NCBI GenBank assembly: GCA_021295785.1
Contig: JAGWBR010000019.1
Coordinates: 1-36,270 of the forward strand
DNA from: Gemmatimonadota bacterium
GTDB lineage: Bacteria; Gemmatimonadota; Gemmatimonadetes; Palauibacterales; Palauibacteraceae
Reading direction: 5' to 3'
Length of the DNA: 36,270 nt
Notes under the pieces: model-generated
Database searches by the model: none
Seen by the model: the letters and a program-made list of their open reading frames with translations, nothing else
Told to the model about the DNA's origin: nothing
Program-made: the position numbers and the translations under genes
Shown here: in pieces, positions 8,055 through 15,757 of the stretch
Layout of the letters: every line of letters begins with the position of its first letter
Position numbering within the stretch: the stretch's first letter is position 1

Positions 8055-8188
8055 CAAGAGTATTTCTCCTGGTTGGTGGGCGTCTTCTTCGTCGACAGGG
8101 GAGGTGGCGAAAGGCTAGTTTCCGCAGGTTATGCCGCGAGTCCCCACGGCCTTCCGGGGACCCTCCAATATACCGAAGGGGTTCGACG
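8055..8188. promoter_or_regulatory. Divergent intergenic region, probably holding two promoters
   Basis: These 134 bp separate the minus-strand amidohydrolase from the plus-strand BNR/M14 operon, so both promoters should lie here. I see Shine-Dalgarno sequences for both genes (AGGAG on the minus strand, GAAGGGG on the plus strand). I see no convincing -35/-10 pair or operator palindrome. Confidence 0.4.
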
Positions 8189-11100
8189 ATGAGACACACT
8201 GGGCTTCATTGGCGTGTTTGGTCTTTGACGGGAGCAGGTTCCTGCTCTTGGACACGGGCGGTCGGGCCGGCGGTTTCCGCTGCGGCGGCAACCGCCGCCA
8301 TGGCTACGGCCACTGCACCGGTTGCCGCGCAGCAGATGGATGCGGAGGCAGCCACGGCGGCCCTGGAGTGGCGCCAGATCGGTCCCACCATCATGGGCGG
8401 GCGCGTGGCGGATCTGGCCGTCAACGAGAAAGACCCGGCCGTTTTCTACGTAGGGACCGCGACCGGAGGCCTGTGGAAGACAGAAAACGGGGGGACCACG
8501 TTCTCTCCGCTCTTCGACGACCAGCCGACGGCTTCCGTGGGCGACGTGACCCTTGCCCCGTCGAACCCGAACGTGGTGTGGGTCGGCAGCGGCGAGCCGC
8601 AGAACCGGCAGAGCTCGCCTTGGGGAATGGGCGTCTTCCGGTCCACCGACGCGGGACGGACCTGGAACCATCTGGGACTTGACAACACGCATCATATCTC
8701 GCGCATCCAGGTCCATCCCAGGGACCCCGACATGGCATACGTGGCGGCGGTCGGGCACCTGTGGGGCGCGAACCCCGAACGCGGGGTTTTCCGGACCACC
8801 GACGGCGGCGAGACCTGGGAAAATGTTCTTTTCGTAGACGAACACACCGGGGCCATCGACCTGGTCATGGACCCTTCGGACCCGAAAACGCTGTTTGCCG
8901 CGATGTACCAGCGGCAGCGCGCGCCGTGGGGTTTCAACGGAGGCGGACCGGGCAGCGGCATCTACAGAACCACCGACGGTGGCGAGACCTGGACCGAACT
9001 GATGGAAGGCCTTCCGCAGGGTGACATGGGCCGGATCGGTCTGGGGATCCATCGCGGCGACGGCAACCTCGTCTACGCCCTCGTGGAGGCGGATGCCCGC
9101 ACCCCGGGCCAGGGCTTCTTCGGTCAGCAGAACGACGACCGGCAAACAGGGCTCTACAAGTCCACCGACCGGGGCGAATCGTGGACGCAGGTCAGCACCA
9201 CCAACAACCGGCCCATGTATTACAGCCAGGTCTGGGTCGACCCCTCCGATCCCGAGCGCATCTATCTGGGCGGGGCAAACATGTACCGCTCTTCCGACGG
9301 CGGTAACAACTTCACCTCCGACGCGGCGGCGGGCGTTCACTCGGATCACCACGCTCTGTGGATCAACCCGGAAAACTCCGACCATTTGATCTTGGGCGGC
9401 GACGGGGGCGTGTCGATCAGCTGGGACCGCTCGGACAGTTGGCGCCAGCTGAGGAACCTCCCGCTGGCCCAGTTCTACGAGATTGGAGTTGACGACCGCC
9501 ATCCCTATCACGTTTGCGGCGGCCTGCAGGACAACGGTTCGTGGTGCGCTCCCTCGGACACCTGGTCCAACCAGGGCATTCGCGCCAAGGACTGGTACAA
9601 CGTCGGCGGCGGCGACGGTTTCTTCACCGTGATGCACCCCGACGGCGAATCGATGCTGGCCGAATCCCAAAACGGAAACCTGATGATGGTGAACCTCAGG
9701 ACCTTCGAGCGCCTGCGGATGCGTCCGCTGGGCAGGCCTGGCGAAGGCGGGGGTGAAGAGGGCGAGGACGAGGACGAAGACGAACTTCCCTCGTACCGGT
9801 GGAACTGGAACGCACCGATCGTCATATCGCGGCACGACGACCAGACCATTTATTACGCGGGCAACCACGTGTTCAGGTCGACCGACTATGGCATGAGCTG
9901 GGAAGAGATCAGCCCGGATCTCACCAAGGCCATCGATCGGACCGAGCTTGAGATCATGGGTGTCGCGGGGTCTGAACCGATGATGTCGGCCAACGACGGG
10001 ACCTCGACTTTTGGCAACATCGTGTCGCTGGCCGAGTCGCCGCTGAACCCCCAAGTGCTCTACGCGGGCACTGACGACGGCAACCTGAACGTGACCCGCG
10101 ACGGCGGCGAGACCTGGACCAACGTCGCGCCCAACGTGCGGGGCATGCCCGACCAGACCTACATGACCCGGGTGGTGGCTTCGCACGGTGACGAGGGCAC
10201 CGTTTGGGTGGCCGGTGACAATCACCGCAACGACGATTTCGCGGCCTACGTCTTCCGGTCCACCAATTTCGGTCAGAGCTGGGAGGATATCTCGGACGGC
10301 CTGCCAGAGCTCTGGTCGGTGAACGCGCTGGCGCAACACCCGCGCGCGGCCGACCTGCTGTTCCTGGGGAACGAGGTCGGAGTGTATTTTTCGATCGACG
10401 CGGGCGATTCGTGGCACTCGCTGCGGCGCAACATGCCGACCGTGCCCGTTGACGACATCCAGATCCAGGCCCGGGAGAACGACTTGGTGCTCGGAACCCA
10501 CGGACGGGGCGTCTGGATCATGGACGACATTACTCCGCTCGAAGAGATGACGGCCGACGTGCTGGCCAGTGACGTGCACCTGTTCAGCACCCAGATCGCC
10601 ACTTCCTACACGCCGTACACCCCCCAGGGATGGACACCGGGTGTGTTCGAGGCCGACAACCCGCCCCAGGGCGTTCGGATTCGCTACTGGCTGGGTGCCG
10701 ACGTGGCCGCGGATGAAGGGGATGAGGCAGAAGGCGACGACGGCGAGTCGGGCGTAACGGTGACCATTGCGGACGGCTCCGGGGAGGTTATCCGGACGCT
10801 GCAGGGTGCCGGCGAGCGCGGCTTGCACGAGGTCATATGGAACTTCCGCCACGATTCACCGACCCGGGTTCCCGGCGGAGGCGGCGGTTTCGGAGGCGGC
10901 TTCTTCGGCGGTGGAGGCCAGGCACCCAAGGTGCTCCCCGGGCAGTACGTGGCCCGTTTGGAGGCCGGCGGCACGGTGATGGAAACCCCGCTCGAGGTGG
11001 AGCTCGATCCGCGAGTGTCGATCAGCCGCGACGACCTGCTTGCACGGCAGGGCGCACTGATGAGCGGCTACGAACTGTCGGGCGCGGTTGCCGAGGCCAT

Positions 11101-11473
11101 GGCGGGGTTTGGCCGCGTGCGCGACGCGCTGGAAGTGGTTCAGGAACAGATGGACGGCCGCGATGCCCCGGAATCCCTGTCTGAAATGGTGACGGAGATC
11201 GACGAGGAGCTGGACGAAGTCGGGGATGACCTGGGACAGGCGCGCCAGGGCGCCGGGCTGGCCGGACTGGGCTCGTTCCACCGTGCGCCGACGGCAGATC
11301 AGCTCTGGCGGCTTGACAGGGGCTGGGAGCTGCTTCCCGGCGCTGTTGACCGGCTCAACATATTGATCACCGACCGCATGCCCGCGCTGCTCGATGCACT
11401 GGACGATGCGGATCTGAGGCCTGATCTGGGTGACACCGTGAGCGTGCCGACCGCCCCGGGCGGGCAGGACTGA
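8189..11473 (+). CDS. Exported BNR/VPS10-like beta-propeller (sortilin/glycosyl-hydrolase-like)
   Basis: This is 1094 aa. ATG 8189 is chosen for its GAAGGGG ribosome binding site and because it yields a signal peptide ending at about VAAQQ. Repeated BNR/Asp-box motifs (S/T-x-D-x-G-x-T-W) run through residues 80-800, for example FRSTDAGRTW, FRTTDGGETW, YRTTDGGETW, YKSTDRGESW, FRSTDYGMSW, VTRDGGETW and FRSTNFGQSW. This fits a large sortilin/VPS10-type or 'WD40/YVTN/BNR glycosyl hydrolase' propeller. An acidic loop (GEEGEDEDEDEL) and a Gly-rich loop (GGGGGFGGGFFGGGG) interrupt it. A helical C-terminal tail lies beyond residue 930. No sialidase catalytic set is evident, so an enzymatic role is doubtful. 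Its stop overlaps the M14 gene start by one base (TGATG). Confidence 0.85.
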   Translation: MRHTGLHWRVWSLTGAGSCSWTRAVGPAVSAAAATAAMATATAPVAAQQMDAEAATAALEWRQIGPTIMGGRVADLAVNEKDPAVFYVGTATGGLWKTENGGTTFSPLFDDQPTASVGDVTLAPSNPNVVWVGSGEPQNRQSSPWGMGVFRSTDAGRTWNHLGLDNTHHISRIQVHPRDPDMAYVAAVGHLWGANPERGVFRTTDGGETWENVLFVDEHTGAIDLVMDPSDPKTLFAAMYQRQRAPWGFNGGGPGSGIYRTTDGGETWTELMEGLPQGDMGRIGLGIHRGDGNLVYALVEADARTPGQGFFGQQNDDRQTGLYKSTDRGESWTQVSTTNNRPMYYSQVWVDPSDPERIYLGGANMYRSSDGGNNFTSDAAAGVHSDHHALWINPENSDHLILGGDGGVSISWDRSDSWRQLRNLPLAQFYEIGVDDRHPYHVCGGLQDNGSWCAPSDTWSNQGIRAKDWYNVGGGDGFFTVMHPDGESMLAESQNGNLMMVNLRTFERLRMRPLGRPGEGGGEEGEDEDEDELPSYRWNWNAPIVISRHDDQTIYYAGNHVFRSTDYGMSWEEISPDLTKAIDRTELEIMGVAGSEPMMSANDGTSTFGNIVSLAESPLNPQVLYAGTDDGNLNVTRDGGETWTNVAPNVRGMPDQTYMTRVVASHGDEGTVWVAGDNHRNDDFAAYVFRSTNFGQSWEDISDGLPELWSVNALAQHPRAADLLFLGNEVGVYFSIDAGDSWHSLRRNMPTVPVDDIQIQARENDLVLGTHGRGVWIMDDITPLEEMTADVLASDVHLFSTQIATSYTPYTPQGWTPGVFEADNPPQGVRIRYWLGADVAADEGDEAEGDDGESGVTVTIADGSGEVIRTLQGAGERGLHEVIWNFRHDSPTRVPGGGGGFGGGFFGGGGQAPKVLPGQYVARLEAGGTVMETPLEVELDPRVSISRDDLLARQGALMSGYELSGAVAEAMAGFGRVRDALEVVQEQMDGRDAPESLSEMVTEIDEELDEVGDDLGQARQGAGLAGLGSFHRAPTADQLWRLDRGWELLPGAVDRLNILITDRMPALLDALDDADLRPDLGDTVSVPTAPGGQD

Positions 11474-14337
11474 TGGTCCGGGCGAGACAGATGGCCGCGG
11501 TGGGGTTTGCCGCTTGCCTGGGGGCAGCGCCCGCCGCCGTGTTTGGCCAAGAAACAGCCGTCGGGTCCGGCACCGACACCCGGGCGGACCTGACGACGCC
11601 GGAAGAGTTCTTCGGACACCGGATCGGCGCGGACTACGTGCTGCCGAACTACACCGCGCTGTCCGGTTATTGGGAAACCCTGGCGGAGCAGTCGCCGCGC
11701 ATGACCCTGCATTCGATCGGCACGACAGCCGAGGGCAGGGACCAGTTGATGGCGATCGTTACTTCGCCCGAGAACCACGCCGACCTTGATCGGTACCGCC
11801 AGATATCGCGGCGGCTGGCCCTTGCCGAGGATGTGCCCACCGAAGAGGAGGCCCGCGAGCTGGCAGCCGAGGGCAGGGCCGTGGTGTGGATCGACGGCGG
11901 CCTGCACGCCACCGAGGTGCTGGGTGCCCAGCAGCTGATGGAGACCCTCTGGCAAATGGTCAGCGGCGAGGACCGCGAGACCCTTCGCATTCTGGATGAC
12001 GTGATCATTCTGTTCGTGCACGCCAACCCGGATGGCATGGACCTGGTATCTGACTGGTACATGCGCGCCGAAGACCCTCGGCAACGCTCCTCGCGGGGCA
12101 TCCCGAGGCTCTACCAGAAGTACGTGGGCCACGACAACAATCGAGACTTCTACGCCTCGACGCAGGCCGAATCCGAGAACATGAACCGGGTTATGTACCG
12201 CGAGTGGTACCCGCAGATCGTGTACAACCACCACCAGACCGGTCCGACTGGCACGGTCATGTTCGCGCCTCCTTTCCGAGATCCCTTCAACTACAACATC
12301 GACCCGATGGTGATCACGGGGATCGACCTGGTCGGTTCGGCCATGCACTCGCGATTCGTGGCGGAAGGCAAGCCGGGAACCACGCGGCGCAGGGGGGCCA
12401 ACTATTCCACCTGGTGGAACGGCGGGCTTAGAACCACTCCGTATTTCAAGAACATGATCGGGCTGCTGACCGAGACAATCGGCAACCCGACGCCCATGGA
12501 GATCCCGCTGATCCTGGAGCGGGTGCTGCCCAACGACAACCTGCCCTACCCGATCGAACCCCAGCGGTGGCACTTCCGGCAGTCGGTTGATTATTCGGTC
12601 ACGGCCAACAGGGCCGTGCTGGACGTGGCTTCGCGCTACCGCGAGACGTTCCTGTACCGGATCTGGCGCATGGGCATGAACTCGATTGAACGGGGCAGCC
12701 GGGACAGCTGGACCATCGAACCGAGGCATGTCGCGGCCCTGTCCGAGCGGATGAACGCGGGCGAGTCCGAGACGGACTTCGCCCGCAACATTGGCGGGTT
12801 CGGCGGCAGCCGGGGCACGCGGGAGGATTACGAAACCCTGTTTGATGCTGATTTGAGGGACCCGCGGGGTTACATCATGCCGTCCGACCAGCCCGATTTT
12901 CCGACGGCGGTGAAATTCGCCAATGCCTTGCTGGAAGGCGGCGTCGCCGTACACCGGGCCACCGAGGCGTTCGAGGTTAACGAAACTTCTTACCCCGCGG
13001 GCAGCCTGGTCGTCAAGACGGCCCAGGCGTTCAGGCCGCATGTGCTGGACATGTTCGAGCCGCAGGACCATCCTGACGACTTCCCTTACCCCGGTGCGTC
13101 GCCAACCCCGCCCTACGACAACGCGGGTTGGACCCTGGCGATTCAGATGGGCGTGGAATTCGACCGGATCCTCGATGGGTTTGACGGTCCCTTTGAGCAG
13201 ATCGCCGAGTGGAATGCCGCGCCGCCCCCGGGGTTGGTTGCCGACGCCGACGGGGCCGCCGGATTCACGTTCTCCCACGCGCCCAACGATGCATTCACGG
13301 CAGTGAACCGGCTCCAGGCCGAGGGGCACGAGGTGCTGTGGCTGGCAAACAATCGTTTCTACGTCCGGCCCGGTGCTTCGGACGGGGCGGCATCGCTGGG
13401 TGCCGACGTTGCCGAAGTCGCCGCCGACCTGGGGCTGAGTTTCACGGGCCACGCTGATGCCCCTTCGACCGAGGGTGCAAAGGTGCTGCGGACTCCCCGC
13501 ATCGCACTCTGGGACACCTACGGCGGCTCAATGCCGTCGGGTTGGATCCGGTGGATTCTGGAGCAGTTTGAGTACGCCGACATGGATGTGGTTTACGCGC
13601 AGCAACTGAATGCCGGGTCGCTGAGGGACGACTACGACGTGATCATCTTCCCCAACGGCGCCCTGGGCTCCCAGTTTTCGGAGTTGCTGATGGGGGCGTC
13701 CGAGTCGGCCCGCCAGCAGGCGCAGTGGGCATTCGGAGGCGGCGCGGCCAGCGCAGAGTCGATCCCCGAGGAGTATCGCGACCGGCTGGGCCGGGTGACC
13801 CCCGCCGCCACCACCCCAGCCCTGGCCGAGTTCATGCGGGCCGGCGGGTCGGTGGTCACGATCGGAGGTTCCACCGCGCTGGCGGGCGGACTGGGTCTCC
13901 CCGTCGACAACCACCTGGTTTCGGGCAACGACCCCCTTCCGCGGAGCGAGTACTACGTGCCCGGCTCGATCCTTCAGATCACCATCGATCCTACTCAACC
14001 GGTCACGGCCGGGCTCCCGGGCACACTGGCCGTGTCGTTCAACAACAGCCCCGTGTTCAAGGCGAACCAGTTCCTTCTCGATGACCGAATGACCCCCCTC
14101 GGCGGTTTTGCCTCAAGCACCCCGCTGATCAGCGGCTGGGCCTGGGGCCAGGAGCACCTGGAGGGAGGCGTAACGCTGGGGCGGGCGGCGGTCGGCGACG
14201 GAACCCTCTACTTGTTCGGACCGCTGATCACGCGGCGCGCCCAGACGCATGCCACGTTCAAACTTCTCTTCAACGCGATCGCGCTGTCGGCATGGTCCAG
14301 CGCCGACGACGCTACCCGGGCGGTGTCCGGTGGCTGA
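11473..14337 (+). CDS. Exported M14-family zinc carboxypeptidase-like protein with C-terminal GATase-like domain
   Basis: This is 954 aa with signal peptide MVRARQMAAVGFAACLGAA...VFGQ. The M14 zinc site is present: H145 and E148 (GLHATEVLG), a histidine pair at H253/H254 (YNHHQTG) and the probable general base E334 (LLTETIGNP). NPDGMD and NNRDFYA are further M14 landmarks. After the peptidase domain (to about 370) comes a region of unknown fold. A C-terminal class I glutamine-amidotransferase-like domain follows at about 675-940 (RIALWDTYGG, VDVVYAQQL-type strands), as in large bacterial M14 proteins. It likely trims peptides in the periplasm; specificity is unknown. It is translationally coupled on both sides: TGATG with the BNR gene and an 8-nt overlap with the rhodanese gene. 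Confidence 0.85.
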   Translation: MVRARQMAAVGFAACLGAAPAAVFGQETAVGSGTDTRADLTTPEEFFGHRIGADYVLPNYTALSGYWETLAEQSPRMTLHSIGTTAEGRDQLMAIVTSPENHADLDRYRQISRRLALAEDVPTEEEARELAAEGRAVVWIDGGLHATEVLGAQQLMETLWQMVSGEDRETLRILDDVIILFVHANPDGMDLVSDWYMRAEDPRQRSSRGIPRLYQKYVGHDNNRDFYASTQAESENMNRVMYREWYPQIVYNHHQTGPTGTVMFAPPFRDPFNYNIDPMVITGIDLVGSAMHSRFVAEGKPGTTRRRGANYSTWWNGGLRTTPYFKNMIGLLTETIGNPTPMEIPLILERVLPNDNLPYPIEPQRWHFRQSVDYSVTANRAVLDVASRYRETFLYRIWRMGMNSIERGSRDSWTIEPRHVAALSERMNAGESETDFARNIGGFGGSRGTREDYETLFDADLRDPRGYIMPSDQPDFPTAVKFANALLEGGVAVHRATEAFEVNETSYPAGSLVVKTAQAFRPHVLDMFEPQDHPDDFPYPGASPTPPYDNAGWTLAIQMGVEFDRILDGFDGPFEQIAEWNAAPPPGLVADADGAAGFTFSHAPNDAFTAVNRLQAEGHEVLWLANNRFYVRPGASDGAASLGADVAEVAADLGLSFTGHADAPSTEGAKVLRTPRIALWDTYGGSMPSGWIRWILEQFEYADMDVVYAQQLNAGSLRDDYDVIIFPNGALGSQFSELLMGASESARQQAQWAFGGGAASAESIPEEYRDRLGRVTPAATTPALAEFMRAGGSVVTIGGSTALAGGLGLPVDNHLVSGNDPLPRSEYYVPGSILQITIDPTQPVTAGLPGTLAVSFNNSPVFKANQFLLDDRMTPLGGFASSTPLISGWAWGQEHLEGGVTLGRAAVGDGTLYLFGPLITRRAQTHATFKLLFNAIALSAWSSADDATRAVSGG

Positions 14338-15301
14338 GGCGGGAGGCAGCAGGGGCAGGGCCCGGAGGGTAATCGGGGCTGTCGCCGGAGTGGTCGTTCT
14401 GGCGATCGCGCTGTGGTTGATTTTCGGTCCGGGACCTCCGGGGATACTGGAAAGCGCCCGGTGGGCCGTTCGTAATGCGCCCGGCGAAGACGTGGTCCTG
14501 CTCCACGTGATGATGGATGCCGACAGCCCGTCGCAGGTAGCCGAAGGGGCCTTTCTCATCAACTACCACAGGATTACCGATGACCGCGACGGCCTTGAGG
14601 TGGAGCTGGCCCCGGTCAATCAGCTGGTCGATGTGTTCCGGTCGCTTGGCGTGTCAAACCACACCCGCGTAGTCGTTATCGGGGATCCTGCCCACGTGGC
14701 GGGAAGGGTGTTCGTGACGCTCGACTACCTGGGCCACGGCGACATGACTACGGTCGTTGACGGGGGAATCGAAGCCTGGAAGGCAGCGGGTGGGGCAGTG
14801 CTGCCGCGAGCCTCGGGCGGAGTGGCGGCCGCCAAGGGAAGGCCGGTGTACCCTTCGGTGCCCGGCACCTTCGAGGCCACAATCAATGAGAATGTTCTGG
14901 TCACCGCGGACTGGATCGAGGCGCGCCTTGATGACCCGAGCGTGACGCTGGTCGACGCCCGTCAGCACGGCGAATACAGGGGCTGGATTCCGGGCCGCCG
15001 CGGACTTGCCGCGGGGCATCTGCCGGGAGCCTACAACATGTACTGGGAAGATCTGCTCGTTGAGGGAGATGTGCCCGTGATGCTGCCCGAAGATGACGTG
15101 CGGGCCAGGTTCGACGAGGCAGGTGCCGGCGAAGATGGAATAGTGGTCAACTACTGCCTGGTCGGGATGAGAGCGAGTTACACCTACATGGTGTCGCGCC
15201 ACCTCGGCTACGATGCCCGTTTCTACGACGGTTCCTGGAACGAATGGGGTGCCCGGCCGCGCAGGTCCATTGCAGGGGGCCGAGGCTCGCGGAGTCGGTG
15301 A
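14330..15301 (+). CDS. Membrane-anchored tandem rhodanese (thiosulfate sulfurtransferase-like)
   Basis: This is 323 aa from GTG 14330, which overlaps the M14 stop by 8 nt. A basic N-terminus and one hydrophobic helix (RVIGAVAGVVVLAIALWLIF, residues 12-31) anchor it in the membrane or act as an uncleaved signal. The first rhodanese domain (about 50-170) has no active-site Cys. The second (about 190-305) has VDARQHGEYRG, AGHLPGAYNMYWEDLL and the active loop YCLVGMRAS with Cys276. That is the inactive/active pairing typical of thiosulfate:cyanide and mercaptopyruvate sulfurtransferases. The loop resembles thiosulfate rather than mercaptopyruvate enzymes. It sits between a peptidase and MsrB in a coupled operon, suggesting sulfur transfer or oxidative repair in the envelope (inference). 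Confidence 0.85.
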   Translation: MAEAGGSRGRARRVIGAVAGVVVLAIALWLIFGPGPPGILESARWAVRNAPGEDVVLLHVMMDADSPSQVAEGAFLINYHRITDDRDGLEVELAPVNQLVDVFRSLGVSNHTRVVVIGDPAHVAGRVFVTLDYLGHGDMTTVVDGGIEAWKAAGGAVLPRASGGVAAAKGRPVYPSVPGTFEATINENVLVTADWIEARLDDPSVTLVDARQHGEYRGWIPGRRGLAAGHLPGAYNMYWEDLLVEGDVPVMLPEDDVRARFDEAGAGEDGIVVNYCLVGMRASYTYMVSRHLGYDARFYDGSWNEWGARPRRSIAGGRGSRSR

Positions 15302-15311
15302 GGATTCGCCC

Positions 15312-15731
15312 TTGAGAGCCACGCGGGAAGCCAAACGGTCCTGGAAGGAAAAGCTGAAGGAACTCCCTTACCGCGTTCTCTTCCAAGAAGCCACCGAGCT
15401 GGCCGGCAGCAGCCCCCTCAACCACGAAAAGCGTTCCGGAACGTGGATTTGCGCTGCCTGCCATTCGCCGCTGTTCACGACCGACATGAAATACGACAGC
15501 GGCACGGGTTGGCCCAGCTTTTTCGGGACTCTGCCGGGGGTGGTCGACACCAAACGCGATTTCAAGCTGGTCCTGCCGCGAACCGAATACCACTGCGCCC
15601 GGTGCGGCGGTCACCACGGGCACGTGTTCAACGACGGCCCCCGACCGACCGGCAAGCGTTTTTGCAACAACGGGGCGTCGCTGAAGTTCGTTCCCGAGGG
15701 GGAGCCGCTCCCGGAGGTCCGCGACTCCTGA
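15312..15731 (+). CDS. msrB: Peptide-methionine (R)-S-oxide reductase MsrB
   Basis: This is 139 aa. The TTG at 15312 is preferred: AGGA at 15301-15304 lies 7 nt upstream and the family's N-terminus is reached at once (YRVLFQEATE). Zinc ligands are the CxxC pairs C47/C50 (ICAACHSPLF) and C95/C98 (HCARCGGHHGHVF). The catalytic Cys is C118 (RFCNNGASLKF), where the family usually reads RYCxNSASL. SGTGWPSF is the substrate-binding signature. It reduces methionine-R-sulfoxide in proteins. No signal peptide is seen from this start, so it appears cytoplasmic although its neighbours are exported. A longer upstream start would only read through the rhodanese tail. It is 10 nt after the rhodanese stop and 26 nt before the multicopper oxidase start. 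Confidence 0.9.
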   Translation: MRATREAKRSWKEKLKELPYRVLFQEATELAGSSPLNHEKRSGTWICAACHSPLFTTDMKYDSGTGWPSFFGTLPGVVDTKRDFKLVLPRTEYHCARCGGHHGHVFNDGPRPTGKRFCNNGASLKFVPEGEPLPEVRDS

Positions 15732-15757
15732 TCCCGCGGGGCCCGCGCCGGTGCTCT

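Noticed and set aside
8129-10852. A 907-codon open frame antisense to the BNR gene.
   Set aside because: High-GC codon bias keeps the opposite frame open; the product shows no motif and the plus strand has clear BNR repeats.
11299-13452. A 717-codon open frame antisense to the M14 gene.
   Set aside because: It is a compositional shadow; the sense strand carries the M14 zinc motifs.
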